A stretch of DNA of 50,566 nt from Candidatus Poseidoniales archaeon (GTDB lineage Archaea > Thermoplasmatota > Poseidoniia > Poseidoniales > Poseidoniaceae): the NCBI GenBank assembly GCA_009887095.1, contig QXYC01000024.1, positions 1-50,566 on the forward strand. The letters run 5' to 3'. Of the stretch, positions 8,009 through 18,000 are shown one piece after another (positions within the stretch are counted from its first letter, which is position 1; every line of letters begins with the position of its first letter). Position numbers and translations under genes: made by a program. The notes beneath the pieces are model-generated. The model was given only the letters and a program-made list of their open reading frames with translations, was not told the DNA's origin and did not search any database.

Positions 8009-9253
8009 ATGCCCGTCCCAAGGTCCCTGCCGGAACTGGACGATGAGGTGACGTTCGCTCGCTATCCCTTCCTACCCCAGGCAAGTGGATGGATTCAATC
8101 AATGGCGGCCAACCATAACATCGATCTCGACGAACTCTTGGATGGCTCGTGGATGGAAAAAGCACGCTCGCGCGCTCGGATTCGGCTCATCGATTCGATA
8201 CAATCCAAGGAAGGCGTCGAGGTTGTCGGTGGCGATTTATTCACTGAAGAAGGCCGCATTATCGAAGCCTTCTCGTTCTATTACGCTCGGCTGGTCGTGT
8301 GTGCGTCCGAGGATGAACGCCTCATCGCCCGATGGGCTCAAGCAGAAGCGGCGCGGGCGGAACAAATCCTCATCAAAGACACCAAGAACATCGAAACCAT
8401 CGCTCGAACCTACATCAGCCAACTCGAACGTAAAGAGGGCAAAGGTGGACGGCAAGCAGCCATGAGTATCGGCTCAGGCAACGTTGACATGCGCTCGCTA
8501 AGGCAGTCACAATCCGGACCAGTTTGGAACATTGGGCTCAGTGATTTCATCGAGATATGCCCCAAGATTACTGGCGCACGATGGCGCTTACCGAACTGTG
8601 ATGTCAATCAAGGGTGGGTGACATTGTTTGATGAGGCGACCTATGGTTCATCTGCCAAGCTCGCTCGATTGCTCCGGGAACGGATCAAAAGGGGCGTCGA
8701 ACAAGACGCATTAGAGAAGATGGCAGAAGTGACCACCGACCTCGCCATCCGCCTAGCAGAACCTGTTGGCATGGTTCGAAACCTCATGTCCAATCAAGCA
8801 AGCGAGGCAATCGCATTGGTTGGTGCCGCTGAAGAAGATTGGCCTCCTTGCATGAGAAAGGCCGTTTCAGATTTGGCCATGGGCGTCAACTTGAACCACT
8901 TTGGGCGGGTCTTTTTGGCATCGATTTCAGCAGTGCTTGCGCTCCCAAAAGAGTCCTGTGTCAATTTCTTCCGAGGCGCCCCCGATTTCAGCGAAAGCAC
9001 GACTTCATACCAAGTTGACCACGTCTATCAACACGGCTACACCCCCTCCGGGTGTGGCAAGCTGAAGGTCAATCACAACTGCCCAGTCTTGCCTGGCGAC
9101 GACCGTCTGTGCGACCAGCCATGGCTTGACCACCCGCTCAAGTACATCAGGGCAACACAACGATGGAAGGCACGAACGCAAGCCGCTGCCCCGCCACCTC
9201 AGGCTTCTTCCGAAGAACAACAAGCAGAACCATCATCACCGACAACAGATTAG
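8009..9253 (+). CDS. priL: DNA primase large subunit PriL
   Basis: 414 residues. PriL pairs with catalytic PriS to make RNA/DNA primers for replication. The C-terminal Fe-S domain is well preserved: four cysteines at 281 (PPCM), 349 (TPSGCGKL), 358 and 368 would bind the 4Fe-4S cluster. They surround the conserved PDFSESTTSYQVDHVY segment and end with HPLKYI. The N-terminal helical domain includes EAFSFYYARLVV near residue 90. A ~30-residue Ala/Pro/Gln-rich tail follows the Fe-S domain and looks disordered. PriS is not in this window. Downstream, an 85-base gap leads to a DUF373 gene on the same strand. Confidence 0.92.
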   Translation: MPVPRSLPELDDEVTFARYPFLPQASGWIQSMAANHNIDLDELLDGSWMEKARSRARIRLIDSIQSKEGVEVVGGDLFTEEGRIIEAFSFYYARLVVCASEDERLIARWAQAEAARAEQILIKDTKNIETIARTYISQLERKEGKGGRQAAMSIGSGNVDMRSLRQSQSGPVWNIGLSDFIEICPKITGARWRLPNCDVNQGWVTLFDEATYGSSAKLARLLRERIKRGVEQDALEKMAEVTTDLAIRLAEPVGMVRNLMSNQASEAIALVGAAEEDWPPCMRKAVSDLAMGVNLNHFGRVFLASISAVLALPKESCVNFFRGAPDFSESTTSYQVDHVYQHGYTPSGCGKLKVNHNCPVLPGDDRLCDQPWLDHPLKYIRATQRWKARTQAAAPPPQASSEEQQAEPSSPTTD

Positions 9254-9338
9254 GGTTCATTTGTGCATGGTGAACTGGGCATTCGCGCGAAGGCTTTGAA
9301 TTAGGTGGGCGACTAGGTGTACCCAACAGCGGTGGTAA

Positions 9339-10460
9339 ATGATGGTGAGAACGCTCGTTTTGACGGTTGACCGAGACAATGACCTCGGCATCAAAACAGC
9401 GATTCGCGGCCCGGTAATTGGCCGTCGTCAAGTGCTCACTGCGGCGCTGAAATTGGGGATCGCAGACCCTGAAGAAAGCGACACAAACGCCATGCTTGGT
9501 GCGTTGTCAGCTCACGACAAACTCGCTGAGAAGAAACCCGAAGAAGACGAAGTTGAGATTGCGATCCTCACAGGGGATGAAAAAGTCGGCATTCGCTCCG
9601 ACCGAGCCATTGCAGCACAACTCGAAGAAGTGGTCGCCCAATTCCAACCCGACAAAGCCATTCTCATCACCGATGGTGCAGAAGACGAATCAGTGCTTCC
9701 GATTATTCAGTCACAAGTCCGTATCGATCACGTTGAGAAAATCATCGTGAAGCAATCAAAGGGCATCGAAGGGACGTACTACTACATCGTCAAGGCACTA
9801 GAGGACCCAAAATGGCGTGCCAAAATCATGATTCCTTTCGGCCTTGTTCTCGCAGTGTTTGGTCTTGGCATCATGCTCCCAAACGAAATCGGCGGCTTGC
9901 TGATTGGTGGTCTACCAATGGTCACCGGACTTTACATTCTCAGCAAGGGAGCAGGCATCGAGACAACCGTCAACAAAGTGATTCAAGAAATGAGGGAAAA
10001 CGCAGACGCTGCAATGTTTTCTTCGTTGTTATGGACGGCAACCCTGTTTAGCGCAATTTTTGCGGTTGCAGAAGGATGGAGAGAATACTCGGTGCTTGCC
10101 GATGTGTCTTCCCAATCAATCGTCTGGCTGTCTGCAGTTCACAAAGCCCTGGCTTGGATTGTCATCGCATTCCTCACCTCAACAGCGGGCTTCATGCTGC
10201 TTCGACTAAAGCGAGGGTCGTTTTCAGGGCGACTCATCGTGCTCAGTATTTTCGGCATGGTCGTGTATTCATTCGTTGATACGGCCCTTGAAATCGCAAC
10301 CGATGTGTTGAGCGGAACAGCTTACGAATTTAGCGTCGGTAAGGTGCTTGAAGACCTGACAAACCCATTGATTTGGGTTGTCGTCTTGTGGATGACGATG
10401 ACCATTGTCCGCTCATTGCAAGCAAAGCAAGCCCAAGCAGAACGCTACTGGGGCATTTGA
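9339..10460 (+). CDS. DUF373 family membrane protein
   Basis: 373 residues, archaeal DUF373 family of unknown function. The N-terminal soluble part (about 1-155) begins LVLTVDRDNDLGIKTAIRGP and includes AILTGDEKVGIRSDRAI and ILITDGAEDESVLPII, which look like a Rossmann- or TOPRIM-like nucleotide-handling fold. It is followed by about six membrane helices (roughly residues 165-360) and a short basic tail. A GGTGGT stretch immediately precedes two consecutive ATG codons (9339 and 9342), and the second gives better spacing. The stop TGA forms the palindrome TGATCA with the stop of the convergent CBS gene. Confidence 0.82.
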   Translation: MMVRTLVLTVDRDNDLGIKTAIRGPVIGRRQVLTAALKLGIADPEESDTNAMLGALSAHDKLAEKKPEEDEVEIAILTGDEKVGIRSDRAIAAQLEEVVAQFQPDKAILITDGAEDESVLPIIQSQVRIDHVEKIIVKQSKGIEGTYYYIVKALEDPKWRAKIMIPFGLVLAVFGLGIMLPNEIGGLLIGGLPMVTGLYILSKGAGIETTVNKVIQEMRENADAAMFSSLLWTATLFSAIFAVAEGWREYSVLADVSSQSIVWLSAVHKALAWIVIAFLTSTAGFMLLRLKRGSFSGRLIVLSIFGMVVYSFVDTALEIATDVLSGTAYEFSVGKVLEDLTNPLIWVVVLWMTMTIVRSLQAKQAQAERYWGI

Positions 10461-11021
10461 TCACAGGATGAACTTCGGCATATGCCGGGCCATGGTTTGG
10501 TGACCGACAACACCCACAAGAGCTCCTTCTTTATTCACGACAGCGATTTGGTTAAGATCGTGGGTAAGCATCAAAGCACCCGCCTTGAGCAAGGGGGTAG
10601 ATTGTGTGACTGTAAGCGGAGGAAGATTCACCAGTTGTTGTGCGGGGATGCCATGCATCCAAGCAATGTCGCGGTTGACTTTCTTTCGTGCGATGATTTT
10701 CAACACATCTACAGCGTGAATTCTTCCCTGAGGCGCACCTTCGTGATTGATGACAAACACGTGATCCCAGTTGTTCGATGTCAAGTCGTCGATAACATCA
10801 GCCATCGATGCATCATACCAGACCCAATGTGCTTCAAGCATGGTTTCCCCGCAGGTAATGGAGCGTGCTGTTTCAGCTCGCTGCTTTGGCGACATCCTCG
10901 CCATGACTTCTTTGGTCAACTTCCTTGGTCTGCTTTGAGGCATTGAGGTCCCTCTCTTGTTCCCGCGGCGGACGCGCTTCTCTTTCAAGGCTTTCGGCGA
11001 CATGATAATTTCCACATCCAT
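10461..11021 (-). CDS. CBS-domain protein
   Basis: About 186 residues from the ATG at 11021 (MDVEII). A strongly basic N-terminal segment (KEKRVRRGNKRG and onwards) precedes a tandem CBS pair covering roughly residues 60-186. Typical strands are DHVFVINHEGAPQGRIHAVDVLK in the first copy and LNQIAVVNKEGALVGVVGHQTM in the second. CBS pairs usually bind adenine nucleotides and regulate an attached or partner protein. The basic head may bind nucleic acid or the membrane surface. The frame stays open to 11225, but those extra residues overlap the divergent gene and look non-coding. ATG at 11003 is an alternative start. Confidence 0.75.
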   Translation of the reverse strand: MDVEIIMSPKALKEKRVRRGNKRGTSMPQSRPRKLTKEVMARMSPKQRAETARSITCGETMLEAHWVWYDASMADVIDDLTSNNWDHVFVINHEGAPQGRIHAVDVLKIIARKKVNRDIAWMHGIPAQQLVNLPPLTVTQSTPLLKAGALMLTHDLNQIAVVNKEGALVGVVGHQTMARHMPKFIL

Positions 11022-11102
11022 GTTATGGGGTTCCGGATACCGGCAAAACCCACGACACAATATAACTGAACAGTGAAGAGGAATGAACGGTGCGAGTGGA
11101 AC

Positions 11103-11504
11103 ATGGCATCTGTACCGCCCGAAGTGCTCCAGGCCTTGGCTGGAATGAGCGGCTATGACCGTATGTTGGAAATTGACCGCATCGCTGCTGCTTACGGCGT
11201 CGGCCATGCATGGATTGAGCAACAAATTGCAGGCTCGCCTCAGCCGCCGTCGCCGGCCCAGGATCCAAACAGCTTCGCACCCTCCTCAAAGCAGGCTCCT
11301 GCAATTCCACCGTCGCCCTCGATTCCCAATACGCAAAGTTTCCGGTTCCAATACGATCCATCGGAACAAGCAGCAGAGCGACGACAAAGCGTGAGTCAAG
11401 CGATCCTTTGCCCAGCGTGCGGTGTTGCACTCGGCATTCCTTCCGTTCGCCCAATCAAGGTCACTTGCCCTCAGTGCTTACAAGAATCCATCTTCCAATC
11501 CTAA
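11103..11504 (+). CDS. Small protein with C-terminal zinc ribbon
   Basis: 133 residues from the ATG at 11103 (MASVPPEVLQ); an in-frame ATG at 11073 would add ten. A short helical N-terminal part (ALAGMSGYDRMLEIDRIAAA) is followed by a Pro/Ser/Gln-rich linker of ~50 residues. The C-terminal ribbon has knuckles CPACG and CPQC about 20 residues apart, a classic zinc-ribbon layout. The purine-rich GGTGCGAGTGG just before 11103 may serve as its Shine-Dalgarno. Function not recognised; it diverges from the CBS gene and is followed after ~37 bases by another unknown gene on the same strand. Confidence 0.65.
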   Translation: MASVPPEVLQALAGMSGYDRMLEIDRIAAAYGVGHAWIEQQIAGSPQPPSPAQDPNSFAPSSKQAPAIPPSPSIPNTQSFRFQYDPSEQAAERRQSVSQAILCPACGVALGIPSVRPIKVTCPQCLQESIFQS

Positions 11505-11541
11505 GCGTTGAATTCATACCAGTGCGAACGAAGCGGTGGGC

Positions 11542-12351
11542 ATGCGAGACACTTCTCCACGGCTGTGGCCATATGCGCCAGCAAACTCGCCAGTGGCCCT
11601 CCCCGAGTCCCCACTGTTCTTCTCGAATGCAGCCCTCAGTGAATTGACCCCTCCATCCGAAAGCCCAGAAGGTCCACTTTCTGGCCCTACTCTGCAGGCC
11701 TATTGCGCTTCTTTTACTTCTTCAAAAGGCACTGTTGAACACCTGCTTGCTGAACAATCCGCCCCCCCAATGTCCCAACGACGTCCTTTTTTGTTGCTCG
11801 GTGAACTCGCAAACCCCTACAGATTGCAAGACATTCGCATTGGAGCAATGCCAATCTACACCGTGCGAATGACCGGACTCTCCCGCACTTATGCCGATGG
11901 ACTCGATCCGAGGGACACCTATCCTGGCGTTCATCACATCACCCTTGCTCGAACCGCAGGATGGTGGGAGAAAACACACATGGCCATGGCCACAGTTGAA
12001 CAAATGAAAGCCATGGTTTCCTGGCTCGATAACGGCCGTTCAAACACTTGGAAACCAGTCAAACCAGCAGAAGGAAGCCTTCATTTCGAACACGAAACGA
12101 TCAGCGCCCCCTCGCCAGAGGACATCGTATGGGATGGCGAAAACGAGGTTGTTGAGCGCACCCCTCCGCCAACGAATGGCCCCCAAATCGAACTCGCCAC
12201 CACAATGGTTCCAATCCACACTCGTTACGGGTGCTATGACAATCGTGGGCGACTGGCTCGAGCGACGCATTTAGCTCAACGGCAATTCCACGAGGGTATG
12301 TTCCGACGCGGCTCTTCCATGAAGTGGAATGACGTGCTCGATATCCTTTGA
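11542..12351 (+). CDS. Hypothetical protein, unknown family
   Basis: About 269 residues from the ATG at 11542 (a GTG at 11536 is possible; GGTG at 11535-11538 favours the ATG weakly). No signal peptide or membrane helix is visible. The best-patterned part is the central block containing PFLLLGELANPYRLQDIRIG, PIYTVRMTGLSRTYADGL and HHITLARTAGWWEKTHMAMA. It reads like a folded alpha/beta domain. A Pro-rich charged linker and a basic C-terminal helix (THLAQRQFHEGMFRRG) follow. I recognise no catalytic signature. Coding is supported by codon use like its neighbours and by tight spacing to the gene before it. Confidence 0.65.
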   Translation: MRDTSPRLWPYAPANSPVALPESPLFFSNAALSELTPPSESPEGPLSGPTLQAYCASFTSSKGTVEHLLAEQSAPPMSQRRPFLLLGELANPYRLQDIRIGAMPIYTVRMTGLSRTYADGLDPRDTYPGVHHITLARTAGWWEKTHMAMATVEQMKAMVSWLDNGRSNTWKPVKPAEGSLHFEHETISAPSPEDIVWDGENEVVERTPPPTNGPQIELATTMVPIHTRYGCYDNRGRLARATHLAQRQFHEGMFRRGSSMKWNDVLDIL

Positions 12352-12385
12352 TTGCTGGGCTCCCATGGATGCCCCATCAACCATT

Positions 12386-12392
12386 GATATAC
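12386..12392 (+). promoter_or_regulatory. TATA-like box for the 86-residue gene
   Basis: GATATAC lies 20-26 bases before the ATG at 12412, the spacing expected for an archaeal promoter driving a nearly leaderless mRNA. A second A/T-rich run lies right before the start. Confidence 0.45.
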
Positions 12393-12411
12393 GCTGCCGT
12401 TGATGTATTAA

Positions 12412-12672
12412 ATGAGTAAAATGAAGGGCAACGGGACACAAAAAGAAGCACGCTTGGCACGACTGAAGAATGAAATCGTGGAGTATGTATCTTCACAAGA
12501 AAGCTGTTCTGCAGCAGACATCGTGCATCATTTATCGAACGAACGACGGATGAGAAACCACGGGCTTACTGCTCGGAAAGTCGGCTTCTTCATTCCACGC
12601 TATCTTTCTGAGTTCATTTCATTCACACTCGATCACGGAACAGGAAAGCGATTGTATCACCTTGCGGCATGA
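12412..12672 (+). CDS. Small winged-helix-like protein
   Basis: 86 residues. Residues ~20-80 read as a winged helix: a helix (RLKNEIVEYVSSQ), the pair SCSAADIVHHLSNERR as helix-turn-helix entry, the recognition-helix-like GLTARKVGFFIPRYLSEF, and a wing ending KRLYHLA. Lys/Arg content suggests DNA binding, so a small transcription regulator or chromatin-associated protein is plausible. No close family is recognised. A TATA-like box at 12386-12392 gives a near-leaderless start. The gene ends 42 bases before the acyltransferase gene, so the three genes to GlmM could share a transcript. Confidence 0.65.
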   Translation: MSKMKGNGTQKEARLARLKNEIVEYVSSQESCSAADIVHHLSNERRMRNHGLTARKVGFFIPRYLSEFISFTLDHGTGKRLYHLAA

Positions 12673-12714
12673 TGGAAGCGCTATCTTCATGCCACCGATG
12701 CTCATGCCCTGTTC

Positions 12715-13416
12715 ATGGAATGGCCTGATTGGGTGACTGCCCACGCCCTTTTCCCTGCATTCTCACAAGAGGAGCAGGAGGGTGCAGTCCCTGTGTTTTC
12801 CCTCGGAGAGCCAGCTTGGTCGCTCCTCGACCCTGAATCCACAAACGGACTCAAATCTCAATTGATGGCAGTCATCAACGCTTACTCAGAGCCAACCCAA
12901 GATCCTACGATGAGCGGAGCAACCGTTGACGAATCACAAGGCCCAGTCGTTGTACACGCGAACGCAACTGTCGAGCCTTCCGCCCATTTCATCGGCCCGT
13001 GCTTGGTCGAATCAGGTGCCTCCATTCGCCATGGCGCGTACGTCCGGCCGCACGCATGGATTTGTTCTGGTTCGGTGGTTGGCCACTCAACAGAAATCAA
13101 ACATTCGATTTTGCTGCCTGGGGCAAAAGCACCCCACTTCAACTATGTAGGGGATTCAATCCTTGGATGCGGCGTAAATCTTGGCGCAGGTACAAAACTG
13201 AGCAACTTACGAAACGATGGGGGGGAAGTTCACCTTCGCTTTGAAGGTCAAAGACTGGGAAGCGGCCTCAGAAAATTCGGCGCCATCCTTGGAGAACATT
13301 GCCAGTTGGGATGCAACAGTGTGACCAATCCAGGGACCGTCCTCGGACCGAACGGTGTGGTCTGGCCAAACACAACAGTCACCGGCCTCTCTCCTGCCAA
13401 TTCGATTCACAGGTGA
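12715..13416 (+). CDS. Left-handed beta-helix acyltransferase, GlmU C-terminal-like
   Basis: 233 residues. Residues ~78-225 contain hexapeptide repeats of a left-handed beta-helix (VVVHANATVEPSAHFIGP, ASIRHGAYVRPHAWIC, and later copies). The segment HFNYVGDSILGCGVNLGAG closely resembles the acetyltransferase half of bacterial GlmU and related sugar-phosphate acetyltransferases. The N-terminal ~75 residues are short and not a nucleotidyltransferase, so this is an acetyltransferase-only version. The next gene is GlmM, whose SD overlaps this stop codon. By context it likely acetylates glucosamine-1-phosphate on the route to UDP-GlcNAc. Confidence 0.8.
   Translation: MEWPDWVTAHALFPAFSQEEQEGAVPVFSLGEPAWSLLDPESTNGLKSQLMAVINAYSEPTQDPTMSGATVDESQGPVVVHANATVEPSAHFIGPCLVESGASIRHGAYVRPHAWICSGSVVGHSTEIKHSILLPGAKAPHFNYVGDSILGCGVNLGAGTKLSNLRNDGGEVHLRFEGQRLGSGLRKFGAILGEHCQLGCNSVTNPGTVLGPNGVVWPNTTVTGLSPANSIHR
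13412..13416 (+). promoter_or_regulatory. Shine-Dalgarno of glmM overlapping the upstream stop codon
   Basis: The sequence AGGTGA ending at 13416 contains the TGA stop of the acyltransferase and the GGTGA ribosome-binding core, five bases before the glmM ATG at 13422. This supports translational coupling. Confidence 0.65.
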
Positions 13417-13421
13417 ACGAA

Positions 13422-15059
13422 ATGACCCGTCGCTTGTTTGGAACCGATGGCATTCGTGGCAAAGTGATCGACGCATCCTCCGATGAAGAAGCATCGATCG
13501 CCGCTCTTCACGATCAGCGGGTCATCAGCACAACCCTCCTCCGCATCGTTGGGGAAGCACTTGGACGGACCATGGACCAATTGCCTGGCAAGGGCACAAA
13601 GGCAGTGATTGGATGGGACGACCGCCCAAAGAACACAGAATTGGTCGCCGCACTCACCCTCGGGCTTCGGCTTACAGGATGCACGGTTGTTCATGTGGGG
13701 ATGTGCGCAACGCCTGCCCTCCATCGTGCTACCCTCCGTCATCAAGCACGAATTGGTTGCATGGTCACAGCCAGTCACAATCCTGTATCGGATTCTGGAT
13801 TGAAGGTGTTTGATTCGCTTGGTTACAAAACGAATCCTCAGTACGAAGATTTCGTCTCGAACACTGCGGATGCTTTAGCCTCAGAAGAGCGAGAGATTGA
13901 CGCCATCGATCGCGCAGAATTATCTCAACCAAGCCAACCATATGACGCCTCGATGAGCGCAGCAAACCATCACCCGTCATGGCTCTCAGAGCGGTATGCT
14001 CATTTCCAATTTCTGACCGGAGCTGCAGAAATCAAAGGAGCAAATGTGGCCCGTCCGTTCGTCATTGACGCGTCGAAGGGTGCCGCTCACACCTGGTTGG
14101 CCAGTTGGTTATCAGAGCAAGGCCTCGAAAGCATCGAGGTGAGCGCAGAGGCACCAGCTCTCAACCTCAATTGTGGGGCTGGAGATTTTTCTCCAACCCA
14201 AACCTGGACCTTTGAGGAGGCATCAAACTCTCCGCACATGTTGCTGCGAAATCTCACGCCATCGCCTCCTGGAACACTGGTCGGCGCCGCACTGGATGGC
14301 GACGGCGATCGATGCCTTGTCCTCCAAGCAACCCGAGATGGTTTCATGGTCGTTGATGGGGATGCGATTGGGGATACCATCCTGTCCACCGCAGCACTTC
14401 ATTCGAAGGCCCCATGGCATCTTGCTGCGAGCATTGAATCAGATCTTTCACTGCTCGCCACCGCAGAGCGCTTACCTGCACTGGTTAAGACCTCCGAGAC
14501 CGCTGTCGGTGACCGTTGGCTGTCGAAAGCACTTGGCGATTCACTCCCACATTCTGAAACACCTCCACGATCGATTGGCGTTGAGGATTCAGGCCACATT
14601 GTGATGCCAACACCACTCCCGGGAAAAACTGGCGATTGGGCCTTGGTTGGCGATGGCGCAGCGACGCTTGTTGCTTACCTGCTTGCCTTCTCAAATCAAG
14701 ACGCAACGCATCACATGAAGCGAGGTTGGAAGCAACGCCGCTCTGTGAGCGGCGTGGACCGAACCCTATGGAGCGGTCAAAACCAACTTGCGGACCAAGT
14801 TGAGTCGACTGCAAAGGCTTTCTTTGAGCAGCAAGGCACTGTCGAGCAATGGAATCGTCACGGTCTTGAAGGTGAATCAAACCTCATGCTGATTTCATTC
14901 GAAGTCGATGGACACCCAGCTTCACTTGGCGTTCGAAACAGCGGTACTCAGGCCAAAATCAGTGTATCATTGCGCCTGTCGCCAAACATCAATTCGGCCA
15001 ATGCCCCAGATCTCATGAGTTCACTGACCAACATTTTGAGTGCAGAAATGAAGGCATGA
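13422..15059 (+). CDS. glmM: Phosphoglucosamine mutase / phosphomannomutase family (GlmM-like)
   Basis: 545 residues from the ATG at 13422 (MTRRLFGTDGIRGKV), longer than the usual ~445. The frame is open from 13299, but the extra residues overlap the previous gene. The phosphoserine loop is TASHNP with Ser118; the metal loop is DGDGDR at 292-297. The phosphate-binding loop reads RNSGTQAK from R505, where most relatives have RPSGTEPK, so substrate contacts are altered. Extra length comes from insertions in the middle and near residues 400-480. It converts glucosamine-6-phosphate to glucosamine-1-phosphate by family knowledge; a related hexose mutase role cannot be excluded. Coupled to the upstream acyltransferase. 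Confidence 0.85.
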   Translation: MTRRLFGTDGIRGKVIDASSDEEASIAALHDQRVISTTLLRIVGEALGRTMDQLPGKGTKAVIGWDDRPKNTELVAALTLGLRLTGCTVVHVGMCATPALHRATLRHQARIGCMVTASHNPVSDSGLKVFDSLGYKTNPQYEDFVSNTADALASEEREIDAIDRAELSQPSQPYDASMSAANHHPSWLSERYAHFQFLTGAAEIKGANVARPFVIDASKGAAHTWLASWLSEQGLESIEVSAEAPALNLNCGAGDFSPTQTWTFEEASNSPHMLLRNLTPSPPGTLVGAALDGDGDRCLVLQATRDGFMVVDGDAIGDTILSTAALHSKAPWHLAASIESDLSLLATAERLPALVKTSETAVGDRWLSKALGDSLPHSETPPRSIGVEDSGHIVMPTPLPGKTGDWALVGDGAATLVAYLLAFSNQDATHHMKRGWKQRRSVSGVDRTLWSGQNQLADQVESTAKAFFEQQGTVEQWNRHGLEGESNLMLISFEVDGHPASLGVRNSGTQAKISVSLRLSPNINSANAPDLMSSLTNILSAEMKA

Positions 15060-15076
15060 ATGCCCCATAATCCAAC

Positions 15077-18000
15077 TCACTCGTTGGCCATTTCGCCTTC
15101 AAAGGTCTGCGTAAGCCACGTCACAATGCCGAGGAGCGTAGCGGAAGCAAGCAGGATGGCAAACAATCCTGTGACGGAACTGCCTCCAACGAGCACAACT
15201 CCGGCAACAATCCACCCGAGCACCAAATCAAGAGCTCCAACAATTCTCCAGCCTTTTCTGAGGGTGAGAATACCGCTGACCCACGAAACGGTCGAGGCGA
15301 TGAGAATGAACACAACAGCGTACACGAGGTTTGGGAAGCCAAAGCAAGCCAAGAAGAGTAAAATGTGCAGGGCCCACAAACCAGCAGGAAGCCAGAGCCC
15401 CATCCGGTTCTTGACGGTCCATGCTACAAAGCCAACCGTGATCATGGACATGGCTGAAGCGACAAGGTAGAATGGAACAGCGGTGAAGTCGAGCAGTTCT
15501 GGCGCCCATGCCATGATGCCTTGCACCACGAGGGGGAAGGTAATCCATGCCATCAGAGCAGGCGCAGGTTGTTGCCACCATACGCTTCTTCGTGCGGTGA
15601 AGGCGAGCACCAACAACCCTGCGACTCCGAAGGAGAGCACACACACAGCGATGGCCCAAGCACTTCGGCCAGCGGCCCCCCGGTGATCGCCCATCTTTCG
15701 TTGAATCCGCTTCCCTTCAATCCAATCAAAGCCAAGCACGGCACCAACAAGCGCTACCTCAATTCCCATCATTGGAACACCTGAGTCAAACAGGTATTCG
15801 CCAAATGGGTCGAAACTGAAGGGGAGAGGCACCTCGCCGCCAATAAGAAGGCAAATGACGCGGTCCAGCATGGCCAAAAACACGACACCTTCCAATGCAT
15901 TTGGAAGACGTAGCCCGAGATCACTGCGTCCAATGACGCCCATGCCAGCCATCATCGCCAAGCCACCGAAAAGAACGAGCAAATGCCACGTATCCTCGAG
16001 CACCACGACGGAATTCGAAGCCCTTCCAGCGACGTGAATCAGTACCAAGCCAGCCATGCCAACCGCAATTGGTGACTCAATGCCCATGATATCCGGGAGC
16101 CTCAAGCCAATTTCGTTTGCTCGTAACCGTGCGGCTCCGACAAACAGCATCGAAAGTAAAACTCCGAACAGCAATGTCATCAGCGTGTTACCTGAAAGGA
16201 ATGAAATCACCGTCGTCGCAAGGATTGTGGTCACAAGGAACATCATCGTGATGATTGGCTGGTGGTGAATGTCTCCAGTTTCAAGGTCGTTTTCTCCAGC
16301 CGTACTCCAGTTCTTCGAGCGCTTTCGTTGTTTTTCAGCAAGTGCCAACAACTCGGTATCGATGAGTCGCAAGGAGCCTTGGACAGGCCCCGAATCATCA
16401 GTCGACGATGCTTGTGACTGCAAAATGACCCCACTGGTCCCAGCCACATCACCCGCATTGACCCTCTCGACCACGCCCATGGTACTGTATTCGCTTGCGC
16501 TTGTTGAGGCAGCGAGAAACTGTTGCATCCTTTCCCGCTTTTCTTTAATCCGCGCAAGGCGATCGTCGCGACGGGCAAGGGCGCGCATGCCGGCACGGAA
16601 CTCCCCTTGAACGGCGAGGAAGGAACCCGAGCCAACGAAGGCGATCAAAGCGGTGAGCACAACGAATGTCATTTCAAGTGTGAGTCCAGCCAACGCCATT
16701 GTGATGATGAGCCCTAAGGCTGCAAAGGCAGGCGGGAGGAGTTTTTCAAGCGTCACTGCTCGTTGAAGGTACAAGATGAGGGCGACGAGCCCAACGCCTG
16801 TTAAGACCAACAAATTCAACTCAGGTGAAAGCATACTCTTCGCTCCAGTCAGCTCAACGTTCGTAATCGGCTCAAGGCTGATGACGATGTAGAACGCTGC
16901 GATGAATCCTAGCATCAATGTCAGCAATCGCCCGGGCAAGGCTTCAGTCAGCTCCAGTTCTGCTAGGCTTGTCCCGTCCTTTCTTCGCCGATCGGTAGCG
17001 AGCAGCATCAAACCACATGCTGCGACCATGATCATGGCCCAGAATGCCGACTGTCCATAACGCCAAACGAGGATTAAGGCAAAAACCCCCCAGACCGTCA
17101 TCAAACTACGTGGTTTTCCAAGATGCCTGCCACGCCATACCATCAACGCATGACCGATCAGCAAGAGGCCCATTGCTGCCAGCAGCCCGGGCATAGGGAG
17201 TGCTCCGGGCCGAGTGATGCCCCAAATGACGACAACTGAAAGAATGAAGCTGAGGTTCCACAATTTAGCGAACCCTGAGTCTCGAAAACGGGCGCCAACT
17301 TCGGAGGCTCCAGCAAGGCGTGCTGCCAGATTGAGTCCAGTTTCACCATGGTGAACATTGACGCTGATTTGCTGCACGATGAGCACACACAACCAAGCGG
17401 CAAGGTCGATTTCATCGAGTGAAATCGGGATCAAGTCCATTGACACTACCCTCGATTCAACATCGCTTGCGAAGAAGATCAACCACACCCACGGAGCAAG
17501 CACGGCGGTGCCAGCAATCGATGGCGAATCTCGCTGGACGGCCAACCACGACAAACCGACCCATACCACGCCTTGGGAGACGAGCAAAAGGCGGCCGTTG
17601 CCATCCGCTTCACCAGCAGGAATTAGCAGCGTCAAGAGCACGACAATCACTGTGCCCCCCATCCACAGAACATGGTCCGAAACCGAGGTCTGGTTTCGCA
17701 GGAGTGCGGCGGCGGTGAGCACTGCGGTCACCGCTGCATAGAGGCTGTACGGACTCAACCCGGCTGGCAATTCAACCTCGAACGCCTCTGAATTCAACAA
17801 GGCCAGACCAATCAACATCACCGGTGCTGGATAGAGAATGAAAGGGGCGAGATCTTTCAGATGGACGCCTCGTACCACGAGGTAGGATGCGCTGAAAGCC
17901 GAAACCAAAAGGAGCAATTGCGCCAGGGCATACCCGGTCTCAAGACGGTTTGCAGCGATGGCCAATAGGGCGCCAATCATACCCAGGCCAACAGAAACAG

